Notes under the pieces: generated by a model | Seen by the model: only the letters and a program-made list of their open reading frames with translations | What the model was told of the DNA's origin: nothing | Database searches by the model: none | Assembly (NCBI GenBank): GCA_905188195.1 | Contig: CAJJKY010000004.1 | Location: 1 to 64,000 of the forward strand | Source of the DNA: Streptococcus parasanguinis | Lineage (GTDB): Bacteria; Bacillota; Bacilli; Lactobacillales; Streptococcaceae | Length of the DNA stretch: 64,000 nucleotides | Direction of reading: 5' to 3' | Shown here: one piece after another, positions 8,084 through 16,765 of the stretch | Position numbering within the stretch: the first letter of the stretch is position 1 | Layout of the letters: each line of letters starts with the position of its first letter | Made by a program: the position numbers and the translations under genes

Positions 8084-9106
8084 TTAATTGACTTTGACAA
8101 TCCATCCTTCTGGCGCTTCGACATCACCAAATTGGATACCGGTCAACTCGTCATAAAGCTTCCGTGTGACAGGCCCTACTTCTGTTTCAGAATAGAAGAC
8201 ATGGAAGTCATCCCCATGTTGAACGCCTCCGATCGGAGAGATGACAGCTGCGGTACCACAAGCTCCTGCTTCTACGAAGCGATCCAAATCATTGATAAAG
8301 ACATCCCCTTCAATTGGTGTCATACCAAGACGGTGTTCTGCCAAGTAAAGCAAAGAGTACTTGGTGATCGATGGCAAAATAGACGGACTCAATGGCGTCA
8401 CAAATTCGTTATTAGCAGTAATACCAAAGAAGTTTGCAGAACCAACTTCTTCAATCTTGGTATGCGTCGCTGGATCGAGATAAATCACGTCAGAGAAGTT
8501 ACGATCATGCGCAATCTTACCTGGCAACATGCTAGCTGCGTAGTTCCCACCAACTTTTGCAGCCCCTGTACCATGTGGTGCAGCACGGTCATACTCATCT
8601 TGAATCAAGAAGTTCGTTGGAACCAAACCACCTTTAAAGTAGTTACCGACAGGCATGGCAAAGATGGTAAAGATATACTCATCTGCTGGATGCACACCAA
8701 TAATATCACCAACACCGATCAACAGAGGACGAAGGTAAAGGGTAGCTCCTGTACCATATGGTGGAACATACTCTTCATTTGCTTTAACAACTGCCTTACA
8801 AGCATCCACAAACATATCCGTTGGAACTTGAGGCATCAACAAACGATCTGCTGTACGTTGCAAACGTTTAGCGTTTTGATCTGGACGGAACAATTGGATA
8901 CTTCCATCTTTTGTACGGTAGGCTTTTAAGCCTTCAAAGGCTTGCTGACCGTAATGCAAACTTGGAGAAGATTCGGACAAATGCAAGGTCGCATCTTCTG
9001 TCAATTCCCCTTTTTCCCAAGCTCCATTGCGATAATGTGCCAAATAGCGATAAGGTAATTTCATATATGAAAAGCCAAGGTTTTCCCAATCAAGTGATAC
9101 TGTCAT
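8084..9106 (-). CDS. ilvE: Branched-chain amino acid aminotransferase
   Basis: A 340-residue fold-type IV PLP aminotransferase. It interconverts Leu, Ile and Val with their 2-oxo acids using glutamate/2-oxoglutarate. The PLP lysine lies in GTGAAKVGGNYAAS, and the substrate-site loop GACGTAAVISPI is intact. Length is normal. Its promoter carries a perfect CodY box, so expression should fall when branched-chain amino acids are plentiful. It is transcribed on its own, downstream of parC. Confidence 0.97.
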   Translation of the reverse strand: MTVSLDWENLGFSYMKLPYRYLAHYRNGAWEKGELTEDATLHLSESSPSLHYGQQAFEGLKAYRTKDGSIQLFRPDQNAKRLQRTADRLLMPQVPTDMFVDACKAVVKANEEYVPPYGTGATLYLRPLLIGVGDIIGVHPADEYIFTIFAMPVGNYFKGGLVPTNFLIQDEYDRAAPHGTGAAKVGGNYAASMLPGKIAHDRNFSDVIYLDPATHTKIEEVGSANFFGITANNEFVTPLSPSILPSITKYSLLYLAEHRLGMTPIEGDVFINDLDRFVEAGACGTAAVISPIGGVQHGDDFHVFYSETEVGPVTRKLYDELTGIQFGDVEAPEGWIVKVN

Positions 9107-9183
9107 GATAGTGCTCCTTTTAATTCTTTCTATTCCTTGTCGATCTGATGCAGGTCGATTCAGTTTCTCAATCTATGTACACT

Positions 9184-9211
9184 ATTGTACACCATTTCAT
9201 GAGAATTTCAA
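9184..9211 (-). promoter_or_regulatory. ilvE promoter
   Basis: On the minus strand -35 TTGAAA (9206-9211) and -10 TACAAT (9184-9189) are separated by 16 bp. The start site is near 9177 and the 5' UTR is about 70 nt. Confidence 0.7.
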
Positions 9212-9222
9212 GCGAAATTTTC

Positions 9223-9237
9223 AATTTTCAGAAAATT
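9223..9237 (-). promoter_or_regulatory. Perfect CodY box upstream of ilvE
   Basis: AATTTTCAGAAAATT equals the CodY consensus AATTTTCWGAAAATT at all 15 positions. It sits 11 bp upstream of the ilvE -35 element. Confidence 0.85.
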
Positions 9238-9281
9238 TATTTTTAAAGAAAGTCAGTCCTAGAATGGACCGACGATTTCTT

Positions 9282-11735
9282 TTATTTAATAGTAGCTGAA
9301 AAAACTTCTTGATCCGAAATGGTATCGTTGACAAAGGATCCATTGCTTGTTCTTTCAGAAATGCTTAATTGTGTCAAATCAACTTCTGTTACCTGACCTG
9401 TTGTGGAAGTGATCTGAAGAATTTGATCTTGCTCTGCCACTTCTTCTTGGCTCGTAAAGAGATCAAAATCTCCCTGGTCAGTGAAGACTGGACCTGCCTT
9501 GAAGACGCGGTGTGGTTTATTTTTCAACTCACGCAAGACCTGTAGTCCCCGTTTAGCCCGACTGGTCACAGGAATATCGTCTTGTAACATCCGTTTGAGA
9601 CTGCCTCGTTGAGTCAAAATGTACATGCTTGGAGTTGTCGACTTAAAGGCGGCAGCAACTTGATCTCCGTCTTTGAGGTTAATGGCTTTGACCCCTGCTG
9701 CTTTGGCTCCTACGACAGGGACCTCCTCAACATTGAAGCGCAACCCATACCCATTTTTAGTAATGATCATGATATCTTCAAGAACAACTGGCGCAACTGC
9801 TACGATACGGTCGTCTTGGTCTTTTAGCTTAGCATATTTAGTCGATTTAGAACGATAGGTCCGCCACGGGCTCAATTCCTTGCGTTCAAAACGTTTGATT
9901 TGTCCTTGTTGAGTTGCTGCAAAGTAGGTTACTCCCTCAAACTGATCCACAATCTCCGCAAAGAGAATTTCTTCCTCTTGCTCGAAATTGGTCAAGGTCT
10001 GACTAAGGTGCTCCCCGATATCCTTCCACTTGGTATCTGCCAATTCATGAACAGGTCGATAGATGGCATTTCCCAAGTTGGTAAAGAGCAAAAGATGCTG
10101 GGTGGTCTTAGCAGCCTCTACGAAAATCAACTCATCGTCGTCCCGCTTACCGACTTCTTCCACTGTTGACGCATTGAAGGAACGAGGCGAGGTCCGTTTA
10201 ATGTAACCCGCACGGGTCACGCTGACGAAGGTTTCCTCTTCAACGATCAGACTGGCTGTATCAATCTCAATCGTTTTAGCAGTGTCTTGCAACTCACTAC
10301 GACGCGGATTGCCAAAAAGCTTCTTGACTTCACGCAATTCCTTCTTCATGAGGTTAAACATAGTCCGTTCATCCCCAATGATGGCTGCTAAGGTCGCGAT
10401 TTGCTCCTTGAGACTAGCATGCTCTTCTTCCAAGGTCACGATATCCGTATTGGTCAAGCGGTACAATTGCAAGGTGACAATAGCTTCTGCTTGTTCTTCC
10501 GTGAAATCGTAGCTGACCTTGAGGTTTTCCTTAGCATCTGCCTTGTTATCAGAAGCTCTGATCAAGGCAATCACTTCATCAAGGATAGAAATGACGCGGA
10601 TCAAGCCCTCTACGATGTGGAGGCGTCGTTCTGCCTTTTCCTTATCAAAGCGCGAGCGAGCGACAATGATGTCCCGACGGTGAGCAATGTAGCTAGAGAG
10701 AATCGGTACGATCCCAACCTGACGTGGTGTGTAGTTATCAATCGCCACCATATTGAAGTTGTAGTTGACCTGCAAGTCTGTGTACTTGAACAAGTAGTTC
10801 AAGATTAGATCAGCATTGGCATCTTTTTTCAACTCAATGGCAATACGAAGACCATCTCGGTCAGACTCATCCCGGACTTCCGCAATACCAGCCACCTTGT
10901 TGTTAACACGGACATCGTCGATTTTCTTGACCAAGACCGCCTTGTTGATCTCATATGGAATTTCGGTAATGACGATTTGCTGCTTGCCGCCTTTGAGTTG
11001 CTCGATTTCTGTCTTAGAACGAACAACCACCCGGCCCTTACCTGTTTCATAGGCTTTCTTGATCTCATCCCGTCCCTGGATAATGGCACCAGTTGGGAAA
11101 TCAGGTCCAGGTAAAAACTCCATGAGTTTGTCTACCTTGGCAGATGGATGGTCGATCATGTAGACCACGGCATCGATGACTTCAGCAAGGTTGTGTGGTG
11201 GAATATCTGTCGCATAACCAGCTGAAATCCCTGTAGCACCATTGACCAAGAGGTTTGGAAAGGCTGCCGGCAAAACCGTTGGCTCTTTTTCTGTATCGTC
11301 AAAGTTCCAGGCAAATGGCACTGTGTTCTTTTCGATATCTTGCAAAAGATAGCCAGCAATTTCAGACAAACGAGCTTCAGTATAACGCATGGCCGCTGGC
11401 GGATCACCGTCCATGGAACCATTGTTTCCGTGCATTTCCACAAGGATCTCGCGGTTCTTCCAGTCTTGAGACATACGGACCATGGCATCATAGATAGAAA
11501 AATCCCCGTGAGGGTGGAAATTCCCCATGATATTACCGACAGACTTGGCAGACTTGCGATAGCCTTTGTCATGGGTATTGCCATCCTTATTCATAGAATA
11601 AAGGATCCGCCGTTGTACAGGTTTCAAGCCATCCCGAATATCAGGAAGAGCCCGCTCTTGAATAATGTATTTGGAGTAGCGACCAAAGCGCTCCCCCATG
11701 ATGTCCTCCAGGGACATATTTTGAATATTAGACAT
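9282..11735 (-). CDS. parC: DNA topoisomerase IV subunit A, carrying Phe79 in the QRDR
   Basis: An 817-residue ParC that decatenates chromosomes with ParE. The open frame runs upstream to a GTG at 11789, but MSNIQNMSLEDIMGERFG is the usual streptococcal ParC N-terminus, giving a start at 11735. The active-site Tyr lies in MRYTEARLSE. Codon 79 (11499-11501) is TTT, giving HPHGDFSIYDA. Susceptible strains have Ser79, and Ser79Phe is a principal fluoroquinolone-resistance substitution. The gene follows parE, with an ANT(6)-like gene between them. Confidence 0.98.
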   Translation of the reverse strand: MSNIQNMSLEDIMGERFGRYSKYIIQERALPDIRDGLKPVQRRILYSMNKDGNTHDKGYRKSAKSVGNIMGNFHPHGDFSIYDAMVRMSQDWKNREILVEMHGNNGSMDGDPPAAMRYTEARLSEIAGYLLQDIEKNTVPFAWNFDDTEKEPTVLPAAFPNLLVNGATGISAGYATDIPPHNLAEVIDAVVYMIDHPSAKVDKLMEFLPGPDFPTGAIIQGRDEIKKAYETGKGRVVVRSKTEIEQLKGGKQQIVITEIPYEINKAVLVKKIDDVRVNNKVAGIAEVRDESDRDGLRIAIELKKDANADLILNYLFKYTDLQVNYNFNMVAIDNYTPRQVGIVPILSSYIAHRRDIIVARSRFDKEKAERRLHIVEGLIRVISILDEVIALIRASDNKADAKENLKVSYDFTEEQAEAIVTLQLYRLTNTDIVTLEEEHASLKEQIATLAAIIGDERTMFNLMKKELREVKKLFGNPRRSELQDTAKTIEIDTASLIVEEETFVSVTRAGYIKRTSPRSFNASTVEEVGKRDDDELIFVEAAKTTQHLLLFTNLGNAIYRPVHELADTKWKDIGEHLSQTLTNFEQEEEILFAEIVDQFEGVTYFAATQQGQIKRFERKELSPWRTYRSKSTKYAKLKDQDDRIVAVAPVVLEDIMIITKNGYGLRFNVEEVPVVGAKAAGVKAINLKDGDQVAAAFKSTTPSMYILTQRGSLKRMLQDDIPVTSRAKRGLQVLRELKNKPHRVFKAGPVFTDQGDFDLFTSQEEVAEQDQILQITSTTGQVTEVDLTQLSISERTSNGSFVNDTISDQEVFSATIK

Positions 11736-11864
11736 AAGATACAAAGCCCGTAAAATACAAAGTGAAAATAAGAAATTTATCTTTTTCACACAGCACTCAG
11801 GGCGTGTTCAACTCCTTTCAAAGAATGTTGAGTAGTCTTTTATATTTAGTTTAAAATAGATTCA

Positions 11865-12683
11865 TTAATGATTTGAAAGTTTCTCTTTAGCATAAGCTAT
11901 CATCTTCTTAGCCTCTTCCTGATTGTAAGGAAATCCCATCTTTTGGGCCAGAATTTGAGCTGCATCATTGAATAACTTCATGGTAGAAAATAAAGACTGA
12001 GTGATTTTATCGAAACTTGATAAATCAAGCAAAGCTGAGAACTCCTTCTCTTGCCCGGCTGGTAGATAATGGAAGAGGTACTTGTAGTTCTTTCCGATGT
12101 CAACTACTCCCTTATCGCTTGTCACCTGCCAAGCTAAGACCTTGAGCAATTCTTGCTGACAAATGCCATAGAGGTGATCAGTCGTATAGATGAGTTGATT
12201 TCTTCGAATGGCCTTGACGACATAAGCCGATACCCACCAAAATTCATTGCAGGTGACTGCAAATTCCTCTTCGGTAGGCGGAGCGGTCCAATAGCGCTTG
12301 GAATTAGGCTGATAGGCTTCAAACAAGCCTTTGTCGTCTTTTATAACTTCAAAATTTGCTTCACTATCCACCCACTCTTGGATATACTCCTTGGGACAGA
12401 GGGTTAAATCGATGCGATTCCCATCTTCAAAGAGCATGAGATACAGACGACGATGTCCCAGTCGGTTGTGCTGTTCGATGAGTCGATTTCCGTACTGATC
12501 CAACCAGGATAAATCTGAAATCAAGTACTCCAGATCATCAACTATATAGACCACATCATAATCTTGAAACTCGTCTTTGGGGGCCTGAGGATTCGTTCGT
12601 GATCCGGATAAAGCAATTGCTTCTACTTCTAGAGTATCAGCTATTTGCAAAATCAGATTCATCATTTCTGTATCAGTTCTCAT
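11865..12683 (-). CDS. ANT(6)-like aminoglycoside adenylyltransferase family protein
   Basis: A 272-residue nucleotidyltransferase of the streptomycin 6-adenylyltransferase family. The N-terminal catalytic pattern ALSGSRTNP...DYDVVYIV holds the GS and two acidic metal ligands, and a later Asp lies in NRIDLTL. The gene sits between parE and parC. An ant gene at this spot is a known feature of viridans streptococci such as S. oralis and is absent from typical pneumococci. It looks chromosomal and resident, with no mobile flanks. Whether it confers streptomycin resistance cannot be read from sequence. Confidence 0.88.
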   Translation of the reverse strand: MRTDTEMMNLILQIADTLEVEAIALSGSRTNPQAPKDEFQDYDVVYIVDDLEYLISDLSWLDQYGNRLIEQHNRLGHRRLYLMLFEDGNRIDLTLCPKEYIQEWVDSEANFEVIKDDKGLFEAYQPNSKRYWTAPPTEEEFAVTCNEFWWVSAYVVKAIRRNQLIYTTDHLYGICQQELLKVLAWQVTSDKGVVDIGKNYKYLFHYLPAGQEKEFSALLDLSSFDKITQSLFSTMKLFNDAAQILAQKMGFPYNQEEAKKMIAYAKEKLSNH

Positions 12684-12739
12684 GTCGATTCCTTACCATT
12701 TCTACATCCCAGCTTATTTAATTTATAAGTAGAAAGTGA

Positions 12740-14689
12740 TTAAAAAACTGTATTTTCTTCTAAGGTAAACTTAACGTTATCTTCAATCCATTGACGACGT
12801 GGTGCAGCCTTATCTCCCATCAGGACAGAGACACGGCGTTCTGCACGCGCTAGATCATCAATGGTGACACGGATCAAGGTACGAGTTTCTGGATTCATGG
12901 TCGTTTCCCAAAGCTGATCCGCATTCATTTCCCCCAACCCTTTGTAACGTTGAAGGGTTGCTCCACGGCCAAAGGTCCGACGCAACTCTTCTAATTCGCT
13001 ATCTGTCCAAGCATAGGCTACTTCTTCTTTCTTGCCTTTGCCTTTTGACATCTTATAAAGAGGAGGAAGTGCAATGTAGACATGACCTGCTTCTACCAAA
13101 GGGCGCATATAGCGATAGAAGAAGGTTAAGAGGAGGGTTTGAATGTGGGCACCATCCGTATCCGCGTCGGTCATGATAATGATCTTATCGTAGTTGGCGT
13201 CTTCCACAGAAAAATCTGCCCCAACTCCAGCACCGATGGTGTAGATCATGGTGTTGATTTCCTCGTTCTTGAGGATATCACTCATATTGGCCTTCTCAGT
13301 ATTAAGAACCTTCCCACGAAGGGGGAGGATGGCCTGGAACTTCCGGTCCCGTCCTTGTTTGGCAGAACCGCCGGCTGAGTCTCCTTCGACTAGATAGAGT
13401 TCGTTTTTCTTAGGATTTTTAGACTGGGCTGGTGTCAATTTACCAGATAAAAGTCCTTTGTCTTTTTTGCTCTTCTTGCCATTTCGGCTTTCATCCCGCG
13501 CTTTACGAGCGGCTTCACGCGCATCCCGGGCCTTAATAGCCTTACGAATGAGATTGGAAGCCAACTCCCCATTTTCCATGAGGAAGAAGGTCAATTTATC
13601 AGAAACAATGCTATCGACGACTGGACGAGCCAAGGGACTTCCTAATTTGTCTTTGGTTTGTCCTTCAAACTGCAAATGAGCTTCTGGAACCAGGATAGAG
13701 AGAACAGCAGACAAACCTTCACGGTAGTCTGATCCTTCCAGATTCTTGTCTTTTTCTTTGAGGAGTCCTGTCTTTCTTGCATAGTCGTTCATAGCCTTGG
13801 TAATGGCTGTCTTCAGACCCGTCTCGTGGGTTCCCCCATCTTTAGTGCGGACATTATTAACGAAGGACAAGATATTATCTGAGTAGCCATCATTGTATTG
13901 CATGGCCACTTCTACCTGAAAACCATCTGATTCGCCACTAAAGTAGAGAACAGGTGTCAAAGTTTCCTTGTCTTCGTTCAAGTACTCTACGAAATCTTGG
14001 ACACCATTTTCATAATGAAAGGCCACATGGTTGTCTTCTTCCTTACGGAGATCGGTCAGCGTCAGCGTCACGTCCTTCAGCAAGAAGGCTGATTCTTTGA
14101 TTCGCTCAGCAATGGTATTGAATTTGAAATCCGTCGTTGAAAAGATGGTTGGATCTGGCATGAAGGTGACCTTGGTCCCTGTCTTAGACTTGGGAGCAGA
14201 GCCAATCTTTTCGAGGGTTGTAACCGGTTTTCCCCCATCTTCAAAACGTTGCTTGTAGACAGCTCCATCACGAGTAATTTCTACCTCTAGCCAGCTAGAA
14301 AGGGCATTGACAACAGAAGATCCCACTCCGTGAAGACCTCCAGATGTCTTATAGCCTCCTTGACCAAACTTCCCTCCGGCGTGGAGAACCGTAAAGATCA
14401 CCTCAACGGTTGGTTTGCCCATAGCATGCATCCCGGTCGGCATTCCACGTCCCTGGTCTTCTACCGATAGAGAACCATCTTTATTAATCGTTACATCGAT
14501 TTGTGATCCAAAGCCAGACAAGGCTTCATCGACCGCATTATCCACGATCTCCCAGACCATGTGATGCAAGCCATTTCCGTCGGTCGATCCGATATACATC
14601 CCTGGACGTTTACGGACCGCATCCAACCCTTCTAGTACCTGAATGGCATCGTCATTATAATTATTAATATTGATTTCCTTTTTTGCCAC
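12740..14689 (-). CDS. parE: DNA topoisomerase IV subunit B
   Basis: A 649-residue GHKL ATPase and TOPRIM protein. The Bergerat fold shows DNAVDEA and GGLHGVGSSVVNALS. The TOPRIM domain shows VEGDSAGGSAKQGRDR and the metal-binding DADTDGAH. The quinolone-relevant loop around Asp435 and LPLRGK looks wild type, so the resistance signature is in the A subunits only. It is first in the order parE, ant, parC. Confidence 0.98.
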   Translation of the reverse strand: MAKKEININNYNDDAIQVLEGLDAVRKRPGMYIGSTDGNGLHHMVWEIVDNAVDEALSGFGSQIDVTINKDGSLSVEDQGRGMPTGMHAMGKPTVEVIFTVLHAGGKFGQGGYKTSGGLHGVGSSVVNALSSWLEVEITRDGAVYKQRFEDGGKPVTTLEKIGSAPKSKTGTKVTFMPDPTIFSTTDFKFNTIAERIKESAFLLKDVTLTLTDLRKEEDNHVAFHYENGVQDFVEYLNEDKETLTPVLYFSGESDGFQVEVAMQYNDGYSDNILSFVNNVRTKDGGTHETGLKTAITKAMNDYARKTGLLKEKDKNLEGSDYREGLSAVLSILVPEAHLQFEGQTKDKLGSPLARPVVDSIVSDKLTFFLMENGELASNLIRKAIKARDAREAARKARDESRNGKKSKKDKGLLSGKLTPAQSKNPKKNELYLVEGDSAGGSAKQGRDRKFQAILPLRGKVLNTEKANMSDILKNEEINTMIYTIGAGVGADFSVEDANYDKIIIMTDADTDGAHIQTLLLTFFYRYMRPLVEAGHVYIALPPLYKMSKGKGKKEEVAYAWTDSELEELRRTFGRGATLQRYKGLGEMNADQLWETTMNPETRTLIRVTIDDLARAERRVSVLMGDKAAPRRQWIEDNVKFTLEENTVF

Positions 14690-14862
14690 AAGGAACCTCC
14701 TGTTTGTTCATCTTTTCTATATTACAGTTTTTTAGGAAATTTTGCAAAATTTTTTCTCTTTATATGGAGATTTCCATATCCTAGTAAAAAATGTTAGCTG
14801 GGCACTTTCTTCAGATGTCACACTTGAACTCCAAAAATTGCTTTTTCTATTGATGCCTTTTT

Positions 14863-14877
14863 GATATAATGAAAGTA
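14863..14877 (+). promoter_or_regulatory. plsY extended -10 element, leaderless transcript predicted
   Basis: TGATATAAT (TG-n-TATAAT; hexamer 14865-14870) lies six bases before the plsY ATG, which puts the expected transcription start at or next to the A of the start codon. No ribosome binding site is visible between them. Confidence 0.55.
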
Positions 14878-15521
14878 TGATAAAAGAAATAAGTGTTTTA
14901 ATTTTAGCCTATCTGTTAGGCTCCATTCCTTCGGGATTATGGATTGGGAAAATCTTTTTCCATATTAATTTACGGGAACATGGCTCGGGCAATACTGGAA
15001 CGACCAATACCTTTCGGATTCTAGGGAAGAAAGCTGGAATCATTGTCTTTGCGATTGATTTCTTAAAAGGGACACTGGCCGTCCTCCTTCCGACTTTCTT
15101 TGGAATTCAGGGGATCTCGCCGATGGTCTTTGGTCTCTTAGCTGTATTGGGGCACACTTTCCCAGTTTTTGCTGGATTCAAGGGTGGAAAAGCAGTGGCG
15201 ACGAGTGCCGGTGTCTTACTTGGTTTCTCGCCTATCTTGCTACTCATTTTAGCTGTTTATTTTGTAGCCAGCCTTTATTTAACCAGTATGATTTCGTTTT
15301 CGAGTGTTACCGTTGCGCTACTCGCCATTTTATCGGTCCTCCTTCTTCCTTTGACTGGATGGATCTTGCACGGTTATGATCCGCTTTTTACAATCATTGT
15401 CCTGGCCTTAGCTACCTTGATCATTCTTCGACATAAGGACAATATCCAACGAATCAAAGAGAAAAAAGAAAATCTCATCCCTTGGGGAAAGAATATCACC
15501 CATCAACAACCAAAAAACTAG
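14877..15521 (+). CDS. plsY: Acyl-phosphate:glycerol-3-phosphate acyltransferase
   Basis: A 214-residue integral membrane enzyme with about five hydrophobic segments. It acylates glycerol-3-phosphate from acyl-phosphate as the first step of phospholipid synthesis. The PlsY motifs are visible: LLGSIPSGLWIGK, GSGNTGTTNTFR and HTFPVFAGFKGGKAVATSAG. The C-terminal tail is basic and cytoplasmic. It is divergent from parE. The -10 box lies so close to the ATG that the mRNA may be leaderless. Confidence 0.97.
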   Translation: MIKEISVLILAYLLGSIPSGLWIGKIFFHINLREHGSGNTGTTNTFRILGKKAGIIVFAIDFLKGTLAVLLPTFFGIQGISPMVFGLLAVLGHTFPVFAGFKGGKAVATSAGVLLGFSPILLLILAVYFVASLYLTSMISFSSVTVALLAILSVLLLPLTGWILHGYDPLFTIIVLALATLIILRHKDNIQRIKEKKENLIPWGKNITHQQPKN

Positions 15522-15543
15522 AGCAAGCGCTCTAGTTTTTTTG
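15519..15543 (+). terminator. plsY intrinsic terminator
   Basis: CTAGAGCAAGCGCTCTAG is followed by a T7 run and overlaps the stop codon region of plsY. Confidence 0.85.
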
Positions 15544-15578
15544 ATTGGATCCCCCTTATACTTTTGAACAGATCCTCA

Positions 15579-15975
15579 TTATAAAGCATCGACTAGGTCC
15601 ATCAGTATTTCCATTGGTGTTTTTTTCCTACGACCATTAACCGTTTCGATAAGGTGATAAACTTTTAAACGATTGTCATTGCTAAAGACAAACTCAAAGC
15701 GGAACTCCCGTCCGTTGGGTGCCACTGTATCAAATTTCGTTTTATATTTATCATGAACGGGGCTAACTGGAAATTTATTGAAGAGTAATCGTCGTTTCTC
15801 CCCTGCTTCTTTCAAACAGTTTTCTAGCTCCTGACAATAGTTATAAAACAGCTGATAGAGGTCTTCTTCTCCGAACTAATGATGAAAAATCCGAAAAATT
15901 TCTGCGCGGGATGTCAATACTAAATGAGAATCCCTCTTGGTTGATTCTTTCTAAAAATGCATCTCTTGAAATCAT
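15579..15975 (-). pseudogene. Frameshifted paralogue of the adjacent gene at 16032-16397
   Basis: Two partial frames rebuild one protein. Residues MISRDAFLERINQEGFSFSIDIP...SLVRR come from the frame starting at 15975. EEDLYQLFYNYCQELEN...GREFRFEFVFSNDNRLKVYHLIETVNGRRKKTPMEIL come from the next frame, ending at 15579. Aligned to the intact neighbour, the break falls at about 15873-15880, in the GGAGAAGAAGACC stretch. The neighbour's RRKRLSEE is shortened there, suggesting a small out-of-frame deletion. The first frame ends in a stop soon after. Upstream and downstream parts remain well conserved, so the break is recent. Confidence 0.8.
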
Positions 15976-16031
15976 AGAACTACTCTTTCTTTTATCAATT
16001 TGTAGTGAACCCTTATTGTTTCTATACACAG

Positions 16032-16397
16032 TCAATCCATTATGTAATCAAGCAGATCCATCAAGGTTAGTTTCTTACGACCATTGACGGTCTCAAATAA
16101 ATTATAAACTCTTAGTTCTTGGTTCTTTTTAAAAGCAAACTCAAAGCGAAACTCGTGGCCATTACATGCAGCTACATAAAATCCGGTCTGATACTTCCTC
16201 TTATCCGCTACAGCTTGCATTTTCCGTTCTTCTACCTCTCTACAAAGCAAAAGAAAGATCTGATAGACTTGCTCCTCAGAGAGCCTTTTTCTTCGAACCA
16301 ATGACTTGAAGTTATTGTACGTCCACCATGGGATTTGGATGTCGAAGGAAAAACCTTCCTGATTGGCTTTATCGATAAATGCTTTTCTGGAGACCAT
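16032..16397 (-). CDS. Hypothetical protein, intact member of a tandem paralogous pair
   Basis: A 121-residue soluble protein. The N-terminal motif is SRKAFIDKANQEGFSFDIQIPWW, a central helix carries many Glu/Lys residues, and the C-terminal core is EFRFEFAFKKNQELRVYNLFETVNGRKK. It shares about half its residues with the broken copy immediately downstream. A family is not recognised. An AAGGGGAAG site 5-6 bp before ATG supports the start. It may form a short operon with the pseudogene. Confidence 0.75.
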   Translation of the reverse strand: MVSRKAFIDKANQEGFSFDIQIPWWTYNNFKSLVRRKRLSEEQVYQIFLLLCREVEERKMQAVADKRKYQTGFYVAACNGHEFRFEFAFKKNQELRVYNLFETVNGRKKLTLMDLLDYIMD

Positions 16398-16459
16398 ACC
16401 ACTTCCCCTTCTATTGGAACATCGTTTAACTCTATTATACCACCTTTTATCCTTTCACA

Positions 16460-16492
16460 AAAAAAGCATCCCAAATGGAATGCTTTAAAATT
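16460..16492 (-). terminator. Distal terminator downstream of the Sua5-like gene
   Basis: On the minus strand AAAGCATTCCATTTGGGATGCTTTTTTT forms a stem with a good T run. The same hairpin core recurs at 16744-16765, 277 bp away and next to the gene it should serve, with a structured repeat between the two copies. Confidence 0.7.
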
Positions 16493-16581
16493 TTGACAAT
16501 CTGATTTTTACATAAGACAGGTTAAGGAATGCTGAAAAAAATTAAAATGATAAATATCATCAAGTTCATACAATATACACT

Positions 16582-16720
16582 GAAACTTTCCGCCGTGAGA
16601 AAAGTGCTAGAAACAAAATTGTTTCTAGCACACGGGAGTTTTGGAACCTTAGGTCCAAAACTAAGTCATGGAACTTCGTAGAAGTTCGCTGACGTCCGTA
16701 CTCACCTAAGGAAAGTTTCT
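16582..16720. repeat. About 139-bp structured intergenic repeat, copy 1
   Basis: Bounded by inverted ends GAAACTTTCC and GGAAAGTTTC with an inner GTGAG/CTCAC. Inside are three hairpins: GTGCTAGAAAC/GTTTCTAGCAC, TTTTGGA/TCCAAAA and GAACTTC/GAAGTTC. A second copy lies at 45606-45743. The first two hairpins differ in sequence between copies but stay paired, whereas the third and the flanking CGCTGACGTCCG are conserved. No protein is encoded. It could be a miniature mobile element or a structured RNA. Confidence 0.7.
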
Positions 16721-16743
16721 AAGATAACTTTGTCTTCAATCCG

Positions 16744-16765
16744 AGCATCCCAAATGGAATGCTTT
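16744..16765. repeat. Second copy of the GCATCCC-AAAT-GGAATGC hairpin
   Basis: Direct repeat of the hairpin at 16467-16487, identical over at least 21 bases. It is followed by T6 on the plus strand but not on the minus strand, so for the minus-strand gene it looks like a non-functional duplicate of the distal terminator. Confidence 0.65.

Noticed and set aside
8063..8929. Plus-strand 288-codon frame
   Set aside because: Lies antisense to ilvE, Cys/Trp-rich, no ribosome site. It is a shadow of the real gene.
10401..10808. Plus-strand 135-codon frame and others in 9.6-11.8 kb
   Set aside because: All antisense to parC, whose QRDR, active site and length are fully conserved.
11736..11789. GTG-initiated extension of ParC
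   Set aside because: The hydrophobic extra 18 residues are not part of ParC; MSNIQNMSLED is the family N-terminus.
12740..14689. Quinolone-resistance changes in ParE
   Set aside because: The EGDSAGG and LPLRGK regions and the DILKNEE stretch look wild type by eye.
16032..16397. Toxin-antitoxin pair made of the two small paralogues
   Set aside because: The two frames downstream are parts of one broken homologue of this gene, not a distinct partner.
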